Assembly: GCA_022497155.1 (NCBI GenBank)
Contig: MU385741.1
Span: forward strand, 310,001-374,000
Length of the DNA: 64,000 bases
Origin: Whalleya microplaca
Lineage: Eukaryota; Ascomycota; Sordariomycetes; Xylariales; Xylariaceae
Direction of reading: 5' to 3'
Of this stretch, positions 33,900 to 45,432 are shown one piece after another. Numbering within the stretch: the stretch's first letter is position 1; the number at the start of each line of letters is the position of its first letter. A program made the position numbers and the translations under genes. A model generated the notes under the pieces. The model did no database searches, had not been told where the DNA came from, and saw only the letters and a program-made list of their open reading frames with translations.

Positions 33900-35653
33900 C
33901 TAACTATCCGCCTCCACCGACCGGCGTGGACTACGGCTCCGGAGCCTTTGATTCCCGCCGGGAAGCTGAAGACCAGCATTGCCAAATGCCAATTTCACAG
34001 GGGCATTGTCCTCGCCAGAGCTGCTGTCTGTATCATCATATGTATCGTCTGTATCCGCCAGACTTCGCAATTCCATCTCCTCGTCAGACAGACGTCTTGC
34101 ATCATGGCCGTCCGGAAAATCGGCCGGCTTTTCCTCGTGTTCGTACAATTTCATATTGACGAACATAGCGTACAATCCGAAATCATACGCCAGGCGGCAG
34201 CTACCGGCAACGACGAACGCGATCCAGAAGCGGTGGTTGGCCGCTAGGAGCCCCGTCACCGTAGGGCCCATCATGGCGGCCAGTGTCCTAAGGGTGAAGG
34301 TTATGCCCATGACCGCTGTGCGTTCTTCGGGCTTGACCACGGCGGCGATGAAAGCCGCTCGCGGGGCTTGATCCATGTTGTTCAGTCCTGCGCGGATGAG
34401 TAGGAGACCCGCTGTTATCCACAGGACCGACGGTAAGGGGAACAGTAGCACGGCAGCTGAAGATGGGATGTGCGTGAATACCATGGTATTGATCAACCCG
34501 ATCTTCCGGGCGATAGGACCAGCAAATACTGCGGAAAGCGCTCCCAGCAAGTAACTAAATGAGGTTATATCTCCCAGGGCTGACTTGGAGGGATGGAATT
34601 TCTCGTCCATGTAATAGTTCGTTATAGAATACGGCACCATTCCATCAGCGATTGAGTCGACAGCCAGTAGGAACCACAGCTTGTACATGATCGATCGGGT
34701 CGGCGCTGAAATATGAGCAAGCTGGCTGGAAATCCATGTCAAAGTCCGCACGATCCAGTTTCGAGACTGTGAAGGAGAGATAGCCGGCTCTGAGACATCG
34801 GCAGGTTCCCTAGCATCACCAGTCGTGTTCTCGTCTTGTGGGATCTGCGTGTAAGTCTCCTCAGACGGTTGCAATTCGCATGCATCCGTGAGTGATAGCA
34901 ACAACACAATATTGACGATCCCCATAACAGCATATACCCAGAAAAGGGCGTGGTATGAATCAACCTCCGTCCATCCATCTTTACTCTGCAGGAAATGAAG
35001 CAGTCTTCCAGACAACTCGCTTCCTAACGCGGACCCCAGGAGCGCTGTGGTGACGTACCAAGCCAATACATCCGCTCTTGTGGAAGGGGTTGTAATTTGC
35101 GATAACATCGACCTGCATAGTAGTTAGAGACGTGGTCCGAAGCAAATGCTCCATTAGGGGCGCAACCCACTCCTCTATACTTCGAAACGGGCCAAAGTCG
35201 CTGCCAGTGGCACTAAGAACACCGACGACAGCGGCGAGCAACAAAATCCAGAAGTTTTCAAAGACGGCAAAAACAATCCCGCTAAATACCATCAACAGAG
35301 ATCCGCCAACCAAGACTCTCCGCCTCCCAAGACGATCTGCCACCAAGGTGAGGAACATGCCCAGGAAGACATCTCCCAGAAGCGTCAGAGTCATGAACAA
35401 CCCAATACGATGATCTGAGATCCCCAAGGCCGAGAAAAATATAGCTACGGGAGACTGTTAGAGGACGGGTATTCTTTTTCTTGGCATATACCCGGAAGGA
35501 ATGCTTACCCAGAATTAGAGCATTGGCTCCGTAGGCGAACATGCGGCAAGTCCGCACTAAGATGATCAAATAGGCATTCCGGCCAGTCTCGTGGATGGCG
35601 GCAATGCCAAACTCATGGTAGAACCATTTGATAGGTTTTGCGATTGCCGACAT
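33900..35653 (-). CDS. MFS transporter
   Basis: Exons 35509-35653, 35171-35444 and 33900-35112 (introns of 64 and 58 bases) give 543 residues. The splices rebuild RMFAYGANALIL-AIFFSALGISDHRIG and SDFGPFRSIEE-SMLSQITTP, both typical of a fungal MFS group. Family marks are LGDVFLGMFLTLVADRLGRRR (TM2 and motif A), VLAWYVTTALLGSALGSELSG (TM4-5), a Ser/Thr/Glu-rich central loop at about residues 215-255, a second half beginning KLWFLLAVDSIADGM and SLIRAGLNNMDQAPRAAFIA-like residues. The tail after TM12 is acidic, then Arg/Ser-rich. The substrate is unknown. Sequence style is unlike the drug-exporter group at 22-24 kb. Confidence 0.9.
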
Positions 35654-36826
35654 TACCTACCTACTTGCCCCCAAAGTGACAAGACTACTAAAAAAAATTA
35701 AGTTGAATATAGTCACACATACGAATACGGCTTCGGGTTCTGGAGGAGACGTGACTAGGTACTAGGACTTGCCTGCACGGAGAAGAGGCGGTCCGTCCGT
35801 GTGGAGTAAGTTGCCGACCTCGGCGTTGCGCCATCCGTATCGGCGATACGTCACCTTTCATCCTTGCAAGTTATCCTTATCTTTGGCGGTTGCCTGTCTG
35901 CTCTACCTACTAATAACATTATGAGTCACTTCAGACATCCAGGCAGCGTTGACGGTCTCCATCACCATAGTTACTATCTCTTATCGGTGGGTATTAATGG
36001 CAGTATTAGCTGGTGTTTTCTTTTGCGAGTATTTTATGAAGGTCTGCATGGCTGTTTAGCTTGTTTTTAATATACATGAAGAGAAATAACTAAATAAATG
36101 GATATTAATGTTAAAGCTTCTATACACCTATCATAAGTGGTTCCTAGGGAAATGTTATAACCCCCAGACTATTCGGCCTCGAAGGCTTATGGCATGATTA
36201 ATAGACTATACAAAGAATTGGGGGCTGTTAATGGATACTTAGATAACATATTTCCAACCCAAAGACTGAGTTGGTACCCTCGGTAGACTCATGACAGTAA
36301 AATAATTCTAATGAATGTACACCGAGTAGGTATACATAACCAGATTCCTGGAATGTAACATCAAGGGGTGGACAACAGGAACAAAAAGGGTGAAGGTATT
36401 ATCACACATAATCTAATCGCCCTTAAGCTTTAACGCGCTGGACCTTAGTACCAATAATGTCACGATACAAACATATGGGGTAGCAAAAGAATGCAGTTGT
36501 TGCACAAAGAATGAATAAATATAGACATAAACCTAACAAAGAATCCTTAAATATAAGCGAACAATCGCCTGACACTTTTGGTAATTTAAGAACATATGAA
36601 GCCAGGAAGGATTGCGTATCTACATAAAGAACAATACCTTTGTCTTTGTATGATACCGTCCTTTGTATCCCGTGTCTTTAGTTGAACAAGACTATTGTTC
36701 CAAGGCGAAGATGGGCATATGCTGGGCCTATATAATCGCATCAGATTCACAAACCATCGATGAATCTATAGATCCAGTGAGTAGAGTTTAGCCAAACATT
36801 ATAGCACAAGACCAACAAACTCGAAA
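35654..36826. other. Divergent intergenic region
   Basis: About 1.2 kb between the MFS start and the repeat-protein start. It is AT-rich with no coding signal. TATATAAT at about 36728 lies about 100 bases before the next ATG. Confidence 0.55.
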
Positions 36827-38407
36827 ATGAGACTGTCACCAGAGGCCCTGGCGCGGGCCTGGCGGATCTTCACGATCGTCTTTTGTGTGTACTTCATCAT
36901 CGAGAACTGGGAGCCTTGCACCAGCATCTTGTTTAGCGGCAGAGTAGCTAGAAGTGTAGCTGCCAACAACTCGACAACCCTCTATTCAAATATCAGTGAT
37001 TTCTTCTCCAACATTAGCCAATATGCTTCTAACACCTCAGCAACGCTTTATTCAGATGTCGGCGGCCTCTTCTCTAACCTTAGCCAGTACACCTCTAACG
37101 TATCAACAACGCTCATTGCAGACGTCGATGGTCTCTCTATCAACCTTAGCCAATTAATTCCGACGCTGATGGGCCGATATGCTTTCAACATTTCGACAGT
37201 TACTAGAGTATCAACTAAGACTCTTACTACATATATAACTTCGAGCATTTTCCGCCAACATGTTTCTAACGTCTCGACAGCCATCACGGCGTCGATTAAG
37301 GCTACATATCTTGCTCCGAGCCTCCTCGGCCAATATGCTTCTAATATTTCGATAGTTACTAGAATATCAACTAAGACTCTTACTACATATCTAACTTCGA
37401 GCATTCTCGGCCAACATGTTTCTAACGTCTCGACAGCCACTACGGCATCGAATAAGACTTTGAGCACACATCTGGCTTCGACAGTTACTAGAGTATCAAC
37501 CAAGACTTTTACTACATATATAACTTCGAGCATTCTCGGCCAATATGTTTCTAACGTCTCGACAGCTACTACGGTATCGAATAAGGCTTTGAGCACGCAT
37601 CTGGCTTCAAGCATCTGCAAGTATCCTCTATGCAGCCCGAATGCCACCGCGGAGTCTTCTAAGGCTGTTAGTACGTATATGCTCAACCTGGATTTTGCTC
37701 CTCTTGGCTTCCTCGCACACTTCATTTCATTCATCAGGTCCTCACAATCAAAGTTGGTCTTAGTATCCGAAGTATTCCAGTACCTTGGAGGTTACCGGAT
37801 GATAGTAAATGTAATGAGGTTTCCCCCAATCTTCACCTGGTGGACCGGAGTGCTGTTCTATGGTGGATACACTTCAACGGCTCTTTACGCGACCATCATG
37901 CACGGCATCCGCAGTCGAACTTCGGTCCAGCTCCTATGGCTTGTCGTTGTGACGCCGATACTAATAGTTGTGAATATCGTGAACGCGTGGTCCTACTTTG
38001 ATCCCGAATTCAAAGTCAGATGGGGTACTTGGTTTCTCACACAAGGTATCGTCCTATTGTCCGCATTTTTAGTCCTCGGCATAATTCGGTCGAATGTGCA
38101 CCAAGCTATTGTCGTCTACACCTGCTTCGACGTACTCGAGCATTGGGACGGAGGGAGTGACGAGTTTCCCCCCGAGCTTCGCCGCACACGGTTGCCATCG
38201 TTGCTCTATAACGCAGCGCTTCGCGTTTTCAATCTAACAAACCGTTGGATCCCTTTCCACCCTGTAGGATCTCGCTTGAGACTACCGCGTGAACACGACG
38301 TAAGAAACTACGTGACCCCAGTGCTGCGATGGGGCGGGTATGGGACAGTAATGATGTATAAACCCGAAACTCTCATGTGGATGGTATCTCGCGGTTGGCT
38401 TCCATAG
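36827..38407 (+). CDS. Unrecognised membrane protein with internal Ser/Thr/Asn repeats
   Basis: The single exon encodes 526 residues from the ATG at 36827. Residues 13-27 are hydrophobic (signal anchor). Residues 48-112 hold three units of about 22 residues (pattern NxSTTLYSD...LFSNLSQY). Residues about 123-262 hold three longer units of 52, 43 and 43 residues built on TVTRVSTKTLTTYITSSILG and QHVSNVSTATTASNKTLSTH. In the DNA these units start at 37193, 37349 and 37478; the last two are nearly identical, so the duplication is recent. About fifteen N-x-S/T sequons fall in the repeats. After residue 285 at least three membrane segments follow (about 332-358, 367-388, 399-420), then a conserved-looking cytosolic tail (FDVLEHWDGGSDEFPPELRR). 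I do not recognise the family. A heavily glycosylated cell-surface protein is the likely type; sensor or adhesion roles are guesses. Confidence 0.8.
   Translation: MRLSPEALARAWRIFTIVFCVYFIIENWEPCTSILFSGRVARSVAANNSTTLYSNISDFFSNISQYASNTSATLYSDVGGLFSNLSQYTSNVSTTLIADVDGLSINLSQLIPTLMGRYAFNISTVTRVSTKTLTTYITSSIFRQHVSNVSTAITASIKATYLAPSLLGQYASNISIVTRISTKTLTTYLTSSILGQHVSNVSTATTASNKTLSTHLASTVTRVSTKTFTTYITSSILGQYVSNVSTATTVSNKALSTHLASSICKYPLCSPNATAESSKAVSTYMLNLDFAPLGFLAHFISFIRSSQSKLVLVSEVFQYLGGYRMIVNVMRFPPIFTWWTGVLFYGGYTSTALYATIMHGIRSRTSVQLLWLVVVTPILIVVNIVNAWSYFDPEFKVRWGTWFLTQGIVLLSAFLVLGIIRSNVHQAIVVYTCFDVLEHWDGGSDEFPPELRRTRLPSLLYNAALRVFNLTNRWIPFHPVGSRLRLPREHDVRNYVTPVLRWGGYGTVMMYKPETLMWMVSRGWLP
37193..37610 (+). 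repeat. In-frame coding repeats, units of 156, 129 and about 130 bases
   Basis: Unit starts at 37193, 37349 and 37478 share long identical runs such as ACTAAGACTCTTACTACATA and CATGTTTCTAACGTCTCGAC. Units stay in frame (52 and 43 codons). Confidence 0.85.
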
Positions 38408-39704
38408 CCACAATATCGGGGACTGTCTAGGGTTGGAATTTGTTGCCCATGGGGCGAGTTGGTGAGTTGTCTTGTTTAGGTTATCATGTTTACGTGTTTA
38501 CAGCATAGCTCCACGGTTTAATCCACTAGTCTGCTAGATCACATAATATAAGTATTATTTCAAGAGTGTTATCTCACTATGGTTTTGGCTTGTAAGTGTA
38601 ATGTATGTTCCTAGGTTGACAGGCTCATCCTAATATCGAGAGCCACCAAAACCAGGTTGCCTATCCAAAAAATTGACTTCGTACGGATGAAAAGATGTGC
38701 CCCGAGAGGAAATGTGATATAGCTATAGACTAGGCTTATAGGTTGTTGTCATAAGTCTAAGATGCGTTGACAGGTACAAAACTTGCGATGTTTCGCAAAA
38801 AATAATGCTCATATGGCCTAGTAGCGTATCAAAGATGTCAGAGTAGCTAGAAGTTCTTTAGTTCTCACAATTAGTAAATATCATGATAATGATGATATAG
38901 TAATCATTGCCTACAAATCATGAAGAGTTAGCATGCAAGCCTCCAGGATTGGAGTCTTTGGTATCAAAAAACGGCGTCCTTCAAGCCAAATGTGGCGTAC
39001 TCGTGACCCCTGCAAAATTAGTGATATGGTTGAGTAAGCCTATATTTCCAGCACTCTGCTTGCAAACCAATGTTCAAAAGGAATTTGGAATGGTTTAAGG
39101 GTTTATAGAATTAATTGTTCGCTTGCCATAAACATAATCTCTCAATACATACCTACCTATTTCATAGACGGCTCGTAATTAAATAATAACTGTATAACAA
39201 GGACTATAGTAGGGCTTGGAATAGATCAATTTGCTGATGATTTCTCTAGGGCCTCCGAGATATTTGTTAGTCTAAGTATAATAGGAGGCGATAGGTTCTT
39301 ATATAGACCTCTTCAATAGTATGTATCTATAATACGTATCTTATCTGTTGCCGACGTAGCCATCGTTAGGTTGCTACACCTTTTGTTATATAATCCAACA
39401 GTATCGAATAACAGCCAACAGCATCCAATATATGCATTCCTGCAGCATTCCTGCATCTCGTCTCGTATAGCTTCCAACAGGTCTTGGCACCAACCCCCGT
39501 GTGACAAACTGCTAGTTACATTATACCACCGGTATTGTATATACTTTGTAGTACTACATTAATGCTATATAGACCCTACTATAGGGTTAGTGCCTCCAGG
39601 CGGAATAAATCTCAATCTCAATCTCATCTTGATCTCAATCGTACGAGGACCCCCCACCGCAGTACCTATTACATAGAGTCTTAGACTCTATCCCGGCTAC
39701 CAAA
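38408..39704. other. AT-rich intergenic region
   Basis: About 1.3 kb with no supportable gene. A 63-codon frame at 38907 begins with TTG and shows no family likeness. Confidence 0.55.
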
Positions 39705-41288
39705 ATGGACAGGCTACCCCAACTTATCTACGATGAGATCAGCTCATTACTTCAGGATCCAGCCTTTGATAAACCAGCCTTGGCTACTATCTCACGCCCG
39801 TGGCAAGCCGTCATTGAACGACATACATTTAGGGAAATCCGGCTGAGAAACACTGATCTAGACCGTTTCCAAGAGATCGTTCATTATGGCCGCCGCCGAT
39901 ATGTGAACGTCATCAACTATCAGATTATATTGCCTGCGTATGGCGACGATGTACGCTGTCGCTTCGAACGCGAGAACGACCGGCGGGCCAACGACGAGGT
40001 GTTCACGACTGCAATCCATCGTCTCTTCCACTCTCTGAAGACGTGGGACGTTCATAAAGACGGCTATATTACACTTCGCCTTGAAGATGTGTATTCGAGT
40101 TCGGACCACCCCTCTCTCCGTCATTCGTCGCCCTCTTTTAAATGGAGCGACATTTTGCGTCTGCACCGAGACTGGGACACTGATTGTAATGTCGATCTGT
40201 GGAGCTGGCGATGGCAATATTCGTACCTCCGTCTCCTGCATCCATCAAAGCTGCCGGCAGTACCTGTGGTCGCGTCTTTCTTTATACCTCATATAACGAG
40301 ACATATCTGTGATCGCGTTCCTATCGACATAGCTGCCAGGCTACCAAGCCTTCGAGTAGGCGATTGGAGGATGAACGATTGGGAAATTCGATATATCGCG
40401 TTACGTCGGGCTCATCGCCGCGATTTAGTTCAGGCAGTTACAGAAGTTTTTCCTCGATTATCTGTTTTACGATCCCTCACTTTACACATGAGCTCCATGT
40501 TCTTCTGGAATCCAAACTTTTCTGTCGGTACTTATCCTCCAGGGGAATCCACCGTTGATCCACTGAGCGACGCGATCCGTACGGCCACGGCAGGAATAAG
40601 CACACTTAGAGACCTCACGATATCGGGTACTATTGACGGGTCAATCTTCTCGCCTAGTCTGCCCTATGATTTGGTGGAGCCCTACTGGCAAAACCTGGAA
40701 TACCTGACCGTTCACTTTGAGACGGGACGACCATCCGGTGGCCATTACTTCTGGGATCCCCAGCAGGCGGCGCGCGGCCCTAATCACGAGGAGTTGCTTC
40801 CAATATCAGAGACGGAGGTGCCTCCGGGATACGGACCCAATGAGGAAGAGGACGCTGAAGCTGCAATATCCTTCTCTCTAAGGGGGCAGAGGGACTTTGA
40901 CCCACGGGTTCGAGAAGTACATCCAGACGACGATTCACTCGTGCCATTGATAGAGGCATTCGGGAGAGCGTGTTTGCAAATGCCAGCACTAAAACGAGCT
41001 GAATTGGCCACGGTTATACCTGTGCCTCCAGGGCCCAACACAGCCAGATCTGGTGAGAACAAGTCTCCGTGGGGATTATGGTACTTCAGTCCTGGCACAC
41101 CGCCCGGTGCGAACCCTCTGGAAATGCATCCCGCGTTTTCCGAAGACATTCATCATAGAAGGCTATTTTGGGATATAAATGGATGGCGCCTAGACATGGA
41201 CTTGCAAACCCTTCTGAGAAGCATTGGGTCCGAGAGATATGGGAAGTACTTGGTTGAAAGATTCGTGGACACTTGGGTTCCTAGATGA
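39705..41288 (+). CDS. F-box-like hypothetical protein
   Basis: The single exon encodes 527 residues. The N-terminus DRLPQLIYDEISSLLQD...LATISRPWQAVIERHTFREI has the order of a fungal F-box (LPxEIxxxI ... SRxWQxxIE) followed by the usual REIRLRNTDLDRFQEIV region. Such proteins, numerous in Sordariomycetes, usually lack clear leucine-rich repeats but have leucine-spaced strands such as LSVLRSLTLHMSSMFFW and ISTLRDLTISGTIDGSIF. The C-terminus (LPYDLVEPYWQNLEYLTVHF, LFWDINGWRLDMDLQTLLRS) is of the same kind. By analogy it may recruit substrates to an SCF ubiquitin ligase; this is inference. It ends 162 bases from the 3' end of the convergent P450 gene. Confidence 0.78.
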   Translation: MDRLPQLIYDEISSLLQDPAFDKPALATISRPWQAVIERHTFREIRLRNTDLDRFQEIVHYGRRRYVNVINYQIILPAYGDDVRCRFERENDRRANDEVFTTAIHRLFHSLKTWDVHKDGYITLRLEDVYSSSDHPSLRHSSPSFKWSDILRLHRDWDTDCNVDLWSWRWQYSYLRLLHPSKLPAVPVVASFFIPHITRHICDRVPIDIAARLPSLRVGDWRMNDWEIRYIALRRAHRRDLVQAVTEVFPRLSVLRSLTLHMSSMFFWNPNFSVGTYPPGESTVDPLSDAIRTATAGISTLRDLTISGTIDGSIFSPSLPYDLVEPYWQNLEYLTVHFETGRPSGGHYFWDPQQAARGPNHEELLPISETEVPPGYGPNEEEDAEAAISFSLRGQRDFDPRVREVHPDDDSLVPLIEAFGRACLQMPALKRAELATVIPVPPGPNTARSGENKSPWGLWYFSPGTPPGANPLEMHPAFSEDIHHRRLFWDINGWRLDMDLQTLLRSIGSERYGKYLVERFVDTWVPR

Positions 41289-41450
41289 GCTTGTACTTGC
41301 AATGCTACAAGTAAACTCGGGTTTTCAGGATCTCGCCGGTATCATTCACGGCAACCTTGAACATACACAGATAAAAACACCTCGCCATCTACCTAAACCT
41401 AGGCTATACCTCCACGGCCCATACACACCCGATCCAACCCTAAACCTACC

Positions 41451-43200
41451 TCAACACCCATCCCCCCTCCTCTCGCGAAACCTCGCCTTCACCCCCGTCG
41501 GGATAGCAAGGTACGTAAAACTCTCCATCTCCTCCAGACCCGGCACCCGCGCGATCTCGACCTTGAACCGCGCCAGCACGGCCGGCACCAGCTTCAGCAG
41601 CACCAGCTCCGCCAGGTGGCGCCCGGGACAAGTGTGCGCGCCGCCGCCCCACGCCAGGCTCGTCTTGTCCAGCCAGCGGGTCCTCTCGGGGCTCTCGAGC
41701 CAGCGCTCGGGGCGGTACGCCGCCGCGTCCGCCCCGAACGTCGCCGGGTTCACGTGCAGAGCCGGCGGATTCACGCCGACGGTGGTCCCGGCGGGGATCG
41801 TGTGCCCGTGTAGTTGTAGGGGCGCGCCCAGGGGCACCTTGCGCGCGAGGCTGAGGGATACCACGGGATGCAGACGCTGGGACTCTTTGATGCAGGCCTG
41901 CGTGTACGTGTACTCGCCGCCAGCATTGGGATCGAGCAGCTCGGCGCGCACGCGGGCCTCGATCGCGGGGTCGCTGCAAATGGCCACGAGCGCGGAGGTG
42001 GCGGTCGACGTCGTGGTCTCGTGGCCGGCGACGAAGTTGAAGCTCGCCATCGCGGCGGCGTAGTGGGGTTTCCAGTTCTCCTTCTTGGTTGTCACGTGCA
42101 GGAGCTCGGCGAGGATGTCGGGCTCGCCGGACTCGAGGACCTGCGAGGGTTGTTTCGATGAGAGGAATTGTGCCGTGCGCTCTTGTATGATACTCTTAGT
42201 GCGCTGGTGTTGGTGATGGTGTTAGTAGGTATGGACTGGATAGTGTTGGTGTTAAAGGGGGAGAGGGGTATAGTGGTTAGCTTACTGGCTCGAAGGGGAC
42301 GTAGTTCGCCGGCGCCTTGATCTCTACGCCTAGGAGCCGGGCGAATCTGGGCCGGAGGGACGGCCATTTTTGCGCGACGAGGAGTAGGGGCTGCAGATAG
42401 CCGAAGGAGCTAACCTCTCGCCAGAACCTGATGCTTCTCTCGAGAAAGCCGTTGTCAGTGCCTTTTTCGATAAACCCTGGAGACCAGTTGAGTGTTAAGG
42501 CGCCGAGGCATTCCACTACAGCGAGGTGTATCTCATCGGTAAGGTCGACTATCTTTCCTTCCTGTGTCTTGAGTCTTGCTACGAAACGTTGTATTACATC
42601 GTCTAGACGTTCGCTGTATTTCTTCAGACTTGAGGTAGAGTACGTCGTGCCGATATTCTTGCGGTGTCCGCGATATCGTTGCATGTCCATCTCGCCATTG
42701 AAGGAGAAGGCGTCACCTGGGTGTCTACGAAAGCGGTAGTCTATTGTGCCTGGATTATGGCTCATGGCCCCTATTGACGAATCAGCCAGATGCCCTAGAT
42801 GCGGATGTATTGGATTATCCTTACAATAGAAGTCTCCCTTATTAATATACTGGCTACCGGCTGTAATTCCATGTGAGAAACTTGGCTGCATCTATCTAAC
42901 TGGGGTCGTAAGGAGGTACAGACTGTATATGGCTTGGAAAGCCTCGTTCGAATCGAACGAAACCTCGTTAGGGCCAATCCGAACGGCCGGCCCATACCTC
43001 TTGTGCAGATCTTTCCCAAGCACTAGCATCCGCCCTTTTCGGACCTGGAAGAAGTACCATAGTCCGGATATGGCTGCAAGTCGTGGACCGGGTATCTTCG
43101 CTAGAGGGTGTAGATACAAACGATAGATGACTAGGGATATCGGAAGTAGCGACAGGTAGGCAATGAGGAAGACGTAGGGGGAATAAAGAAGCGAATACAT
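41451..43200 (-). CDS. Cytochrome P450 monooxygenase
   Basis: Exons 42924-43200, 42286-42860 and 41451-42203 (introns of 63 and 82 bases) give 534 residues. The N-terminal anchor (about residues 8-28) is followed by HPLAKIPGPRLAA. The family motifs are PAVRIGPNEVSF, the I-helix oxygen-binding FVAGHETTTSTA, the ExxR motif IKESQR in helix K, and the heme loop WGGGAHTCPGRHLAE with Cys about 476 as thiolate ligand. Exon 2/3 joining at FEP and RTKSIIQERTAQF is supported by a TACTAAC branch point and a CACCAG acceptor. Microsomal membrane location is expected; the substrate is unknown. No polyketide synthase, NRPS or terpene synthase lies beside it in the window, so membership of a metabolite cluster is not shown. 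Confidence 0.93.
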
Positions 43201-44645
43201 TCTGGATGAGATTCCTGTAAATGACCAGGAAGGTTGATGTTCACTCTAGTTGTTTCAAGCCGTGGTCTAGTTGACAGTGGCTTGAGCTAGAGAGATAGGC
43301 TTCATATATCCTAGGTAGCTTTACATACCAGTGCTGGTCCATATACACTTTGGAGCTTGAATTATTCTAGTATTTGGTTGTATATTTCGATATGGCAGGC
43401 TCGAGATCAGTCAGTGTAAGTGACACTATGTCTGTGGCAGTAGAGCCAAAGAGAAGGGGGGCATTAATAAATAAGTGCCAGTATTCCCTAGTATCCAACG
43501 TCCCAGGGAGTATCCGGGCTGAACCCTTGCATACTTATGGCCCACTGTCAGCCTCCGGCATATAACAAAGGGATACGCCTTATGACATAGGTAGGTTTGC
43601 TCCCCAACGTTCCACTAGTGCAACCTAGGCACGTGTCGTATGAATAACCAATGATGCGAGCGAAATGGCTCCCTAGAGAGTCGGAAATAATACCCATACG
43701 ACACCACGATACCTTTAACTACGGCTATTGTACCTAACTGCAACGGCTTGAGAAATATTCTCTAAGTTGTATACTCCAACTCCAAGATATAATTTGTGAA
43801 ACTTATGTTGGGCGACGAGTCTCGTGCGAAAACTTGTTCCGTCGTGCGTAACTACTATTCTCTTAATGTGATCATACTTGCTCGCCGTCGTCTCTTCCAA
43901 GCCGTGAGAATATTCCCTCGGCCTTCCCCTGATTAAACACACTTGTGTTCAAGCGTATAGTACCCGGTTCAATTCCGTAACTACCAACGCCAAGCTATTG
44001 GCCAACAAATCGTCAGCCTCGGGGTCACTCGCTACGTGACCAATCGTAGTAAAGAGCCGTCAATATGCCTTAAGGATGCAGTCAGCAAGTGATACTTATA
44101 TGTCGAGTCAGCCGCTAGCATCGGACAGCTCAATACCCTGGCGTCCCATGCTAGAAGCCAGGTTATAAATATATAAAGAGAATCTCGTGCAAGGGATAAA
44201 CTTGACAAGCCCTGACTTTATGCAAATGCCCTGCACCTAGGTAATGGACCCGTGGTGCTGGCAGGCAAGTTGATGACATGATTTTATCCAATAACGAAGC
44301 AGCTCCTGATAATACCACATACCTAGCTGAGTGGCCACTTATATGTAAGATTAGTGAGAACTCAACATGATTGGGCCTTAGACTCTGTATAGTCACCTCC
44401 GTCATCAGCATTCTGTATGTGTGTGTGTTACATAATGGTGTATTTCCGTGATATATGCAGGAACTTGATATGGGGGAAAGCCGCCGACCCGTTTTCTCTA
44501 TACACATGCAAGCCGAATATTTTATCCAAAGAAAAATGCCTGGTAGCATTGCGCACCTGAACAGGTGGCCGGCCCTCTCTCGCCTCACCGCTTGGTGAAC
44601 TCGAGCTCCGAACCGTCTCGCGCGGACTCAGAGGCATACCCGCGA
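43201..44645. other. Intergenic region
   Basis: About 1.4 kb, upstream of the P450 and downstream of DHBP synthase. Open frames here lack family likeness. A GGTTCAATTCC string at about 43967 looks like a B box, but no tRNA fold surrounds it. Confidence 0.5.
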
Positions 44646-45432
44646 CTACGCACTCCCATTGGCCTCGAGCTTCCCCTCGGTCTTCTCCAGGTAATTCACC
44701 AAATCCTCGATCGTGCACACCTTCAACCCCCACTTCCGCGCAAACGCAACACACCCCTCGCCCCGCATCATGCCCGGGCCCTCGCGCACCGCTCTCCCGG
44801 CCACCTCCGCCCCGTCCTCGACCAGCTCGCAGATGGCCGCGGCCTCGACCTTGCCCGCCAACCTGCAAAAATCGACCCCCGCCTCCGTGTGCCCTCTCCG
44901 GGCCCTGACGCCCCCGGGCCTCGCGCGCAGCGGGAACACGTGCCCCGGGCGCCGGAAGCTGGCCGGCGTGGCGGAGGGGTCCGCGAGCGTGCGCACGGTC
45001 AGGGCGCGGTCGTGGGCGCTGATGCCGGTGGTGACGGAGGCGTCGGCGGCGTCGACGGAGAGCGTGTACGCGGTGCCGCGCGGGTCCTCGGAGTCGGCGA
45101 CCATCTGCGGCAGGTGCAGGGCGTCGGTGGCGGCGGGCGTGATGGGGGCGCAGATCAGCCCCGACGAGTGCCGCACCATGAAGGCCATCTGCTCGGTGGT
45201 GACGGCGTCGGCGGCGATGATCAGGTCGCCTTCGTTCTCGCGGCCGGGGTCGTCCATCACGACTATGAATTCGCCGTTTCCTGGTGGTCCGCGGTATTGT
45301 TAGCTAAGCGTTGTTGCGACGGCATGGTGAGTGAGCAAGGGTGTGGTGCGGAAGGGGGGCCGGCTTACGGAAGGCGGCGATGGTGTCGGGTATGGAGTCG
45401 AAGGAATTGTGGTCTATGGTTCCGGACGGCAT
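44646..45432 (-). CDS. RIB3: 3,4-dihydroxy-2-butanone 4-phosphate synthase
   Basis: Exons 45369-45432 and 44646-45280 (88-base intron, GTAAGC...CACCAG) give 232 residues. The enzyme converts ribulose 5-phosphate to formate and the four-carbon unit used for riboflavin. The first exon gives MPSGTIDHNSFDSIPDTIAA, and the splice continues into NGEFIVVMDD. Conserved active-site parts are DDPGRENEGDLI (residues 31-42), MAFMVRHSSGLIC, DRALTVRTLADP, FRRPGHVFPLRA and RRGHTEAGVDFC. Length and motifs fit the monofunctional fungal enzyme, not a fusion with GTP cyclohydrolase II. The second riboflavin-pathway gene in the window is the kinase at 15.6-16.3 kb. Confidence 0.95.

Noticed and set aside
43950..43985. 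tRNA-like B box GGTTCAATTCC
   Set aside because: No cloverleaf can be formed with upstream DNA.
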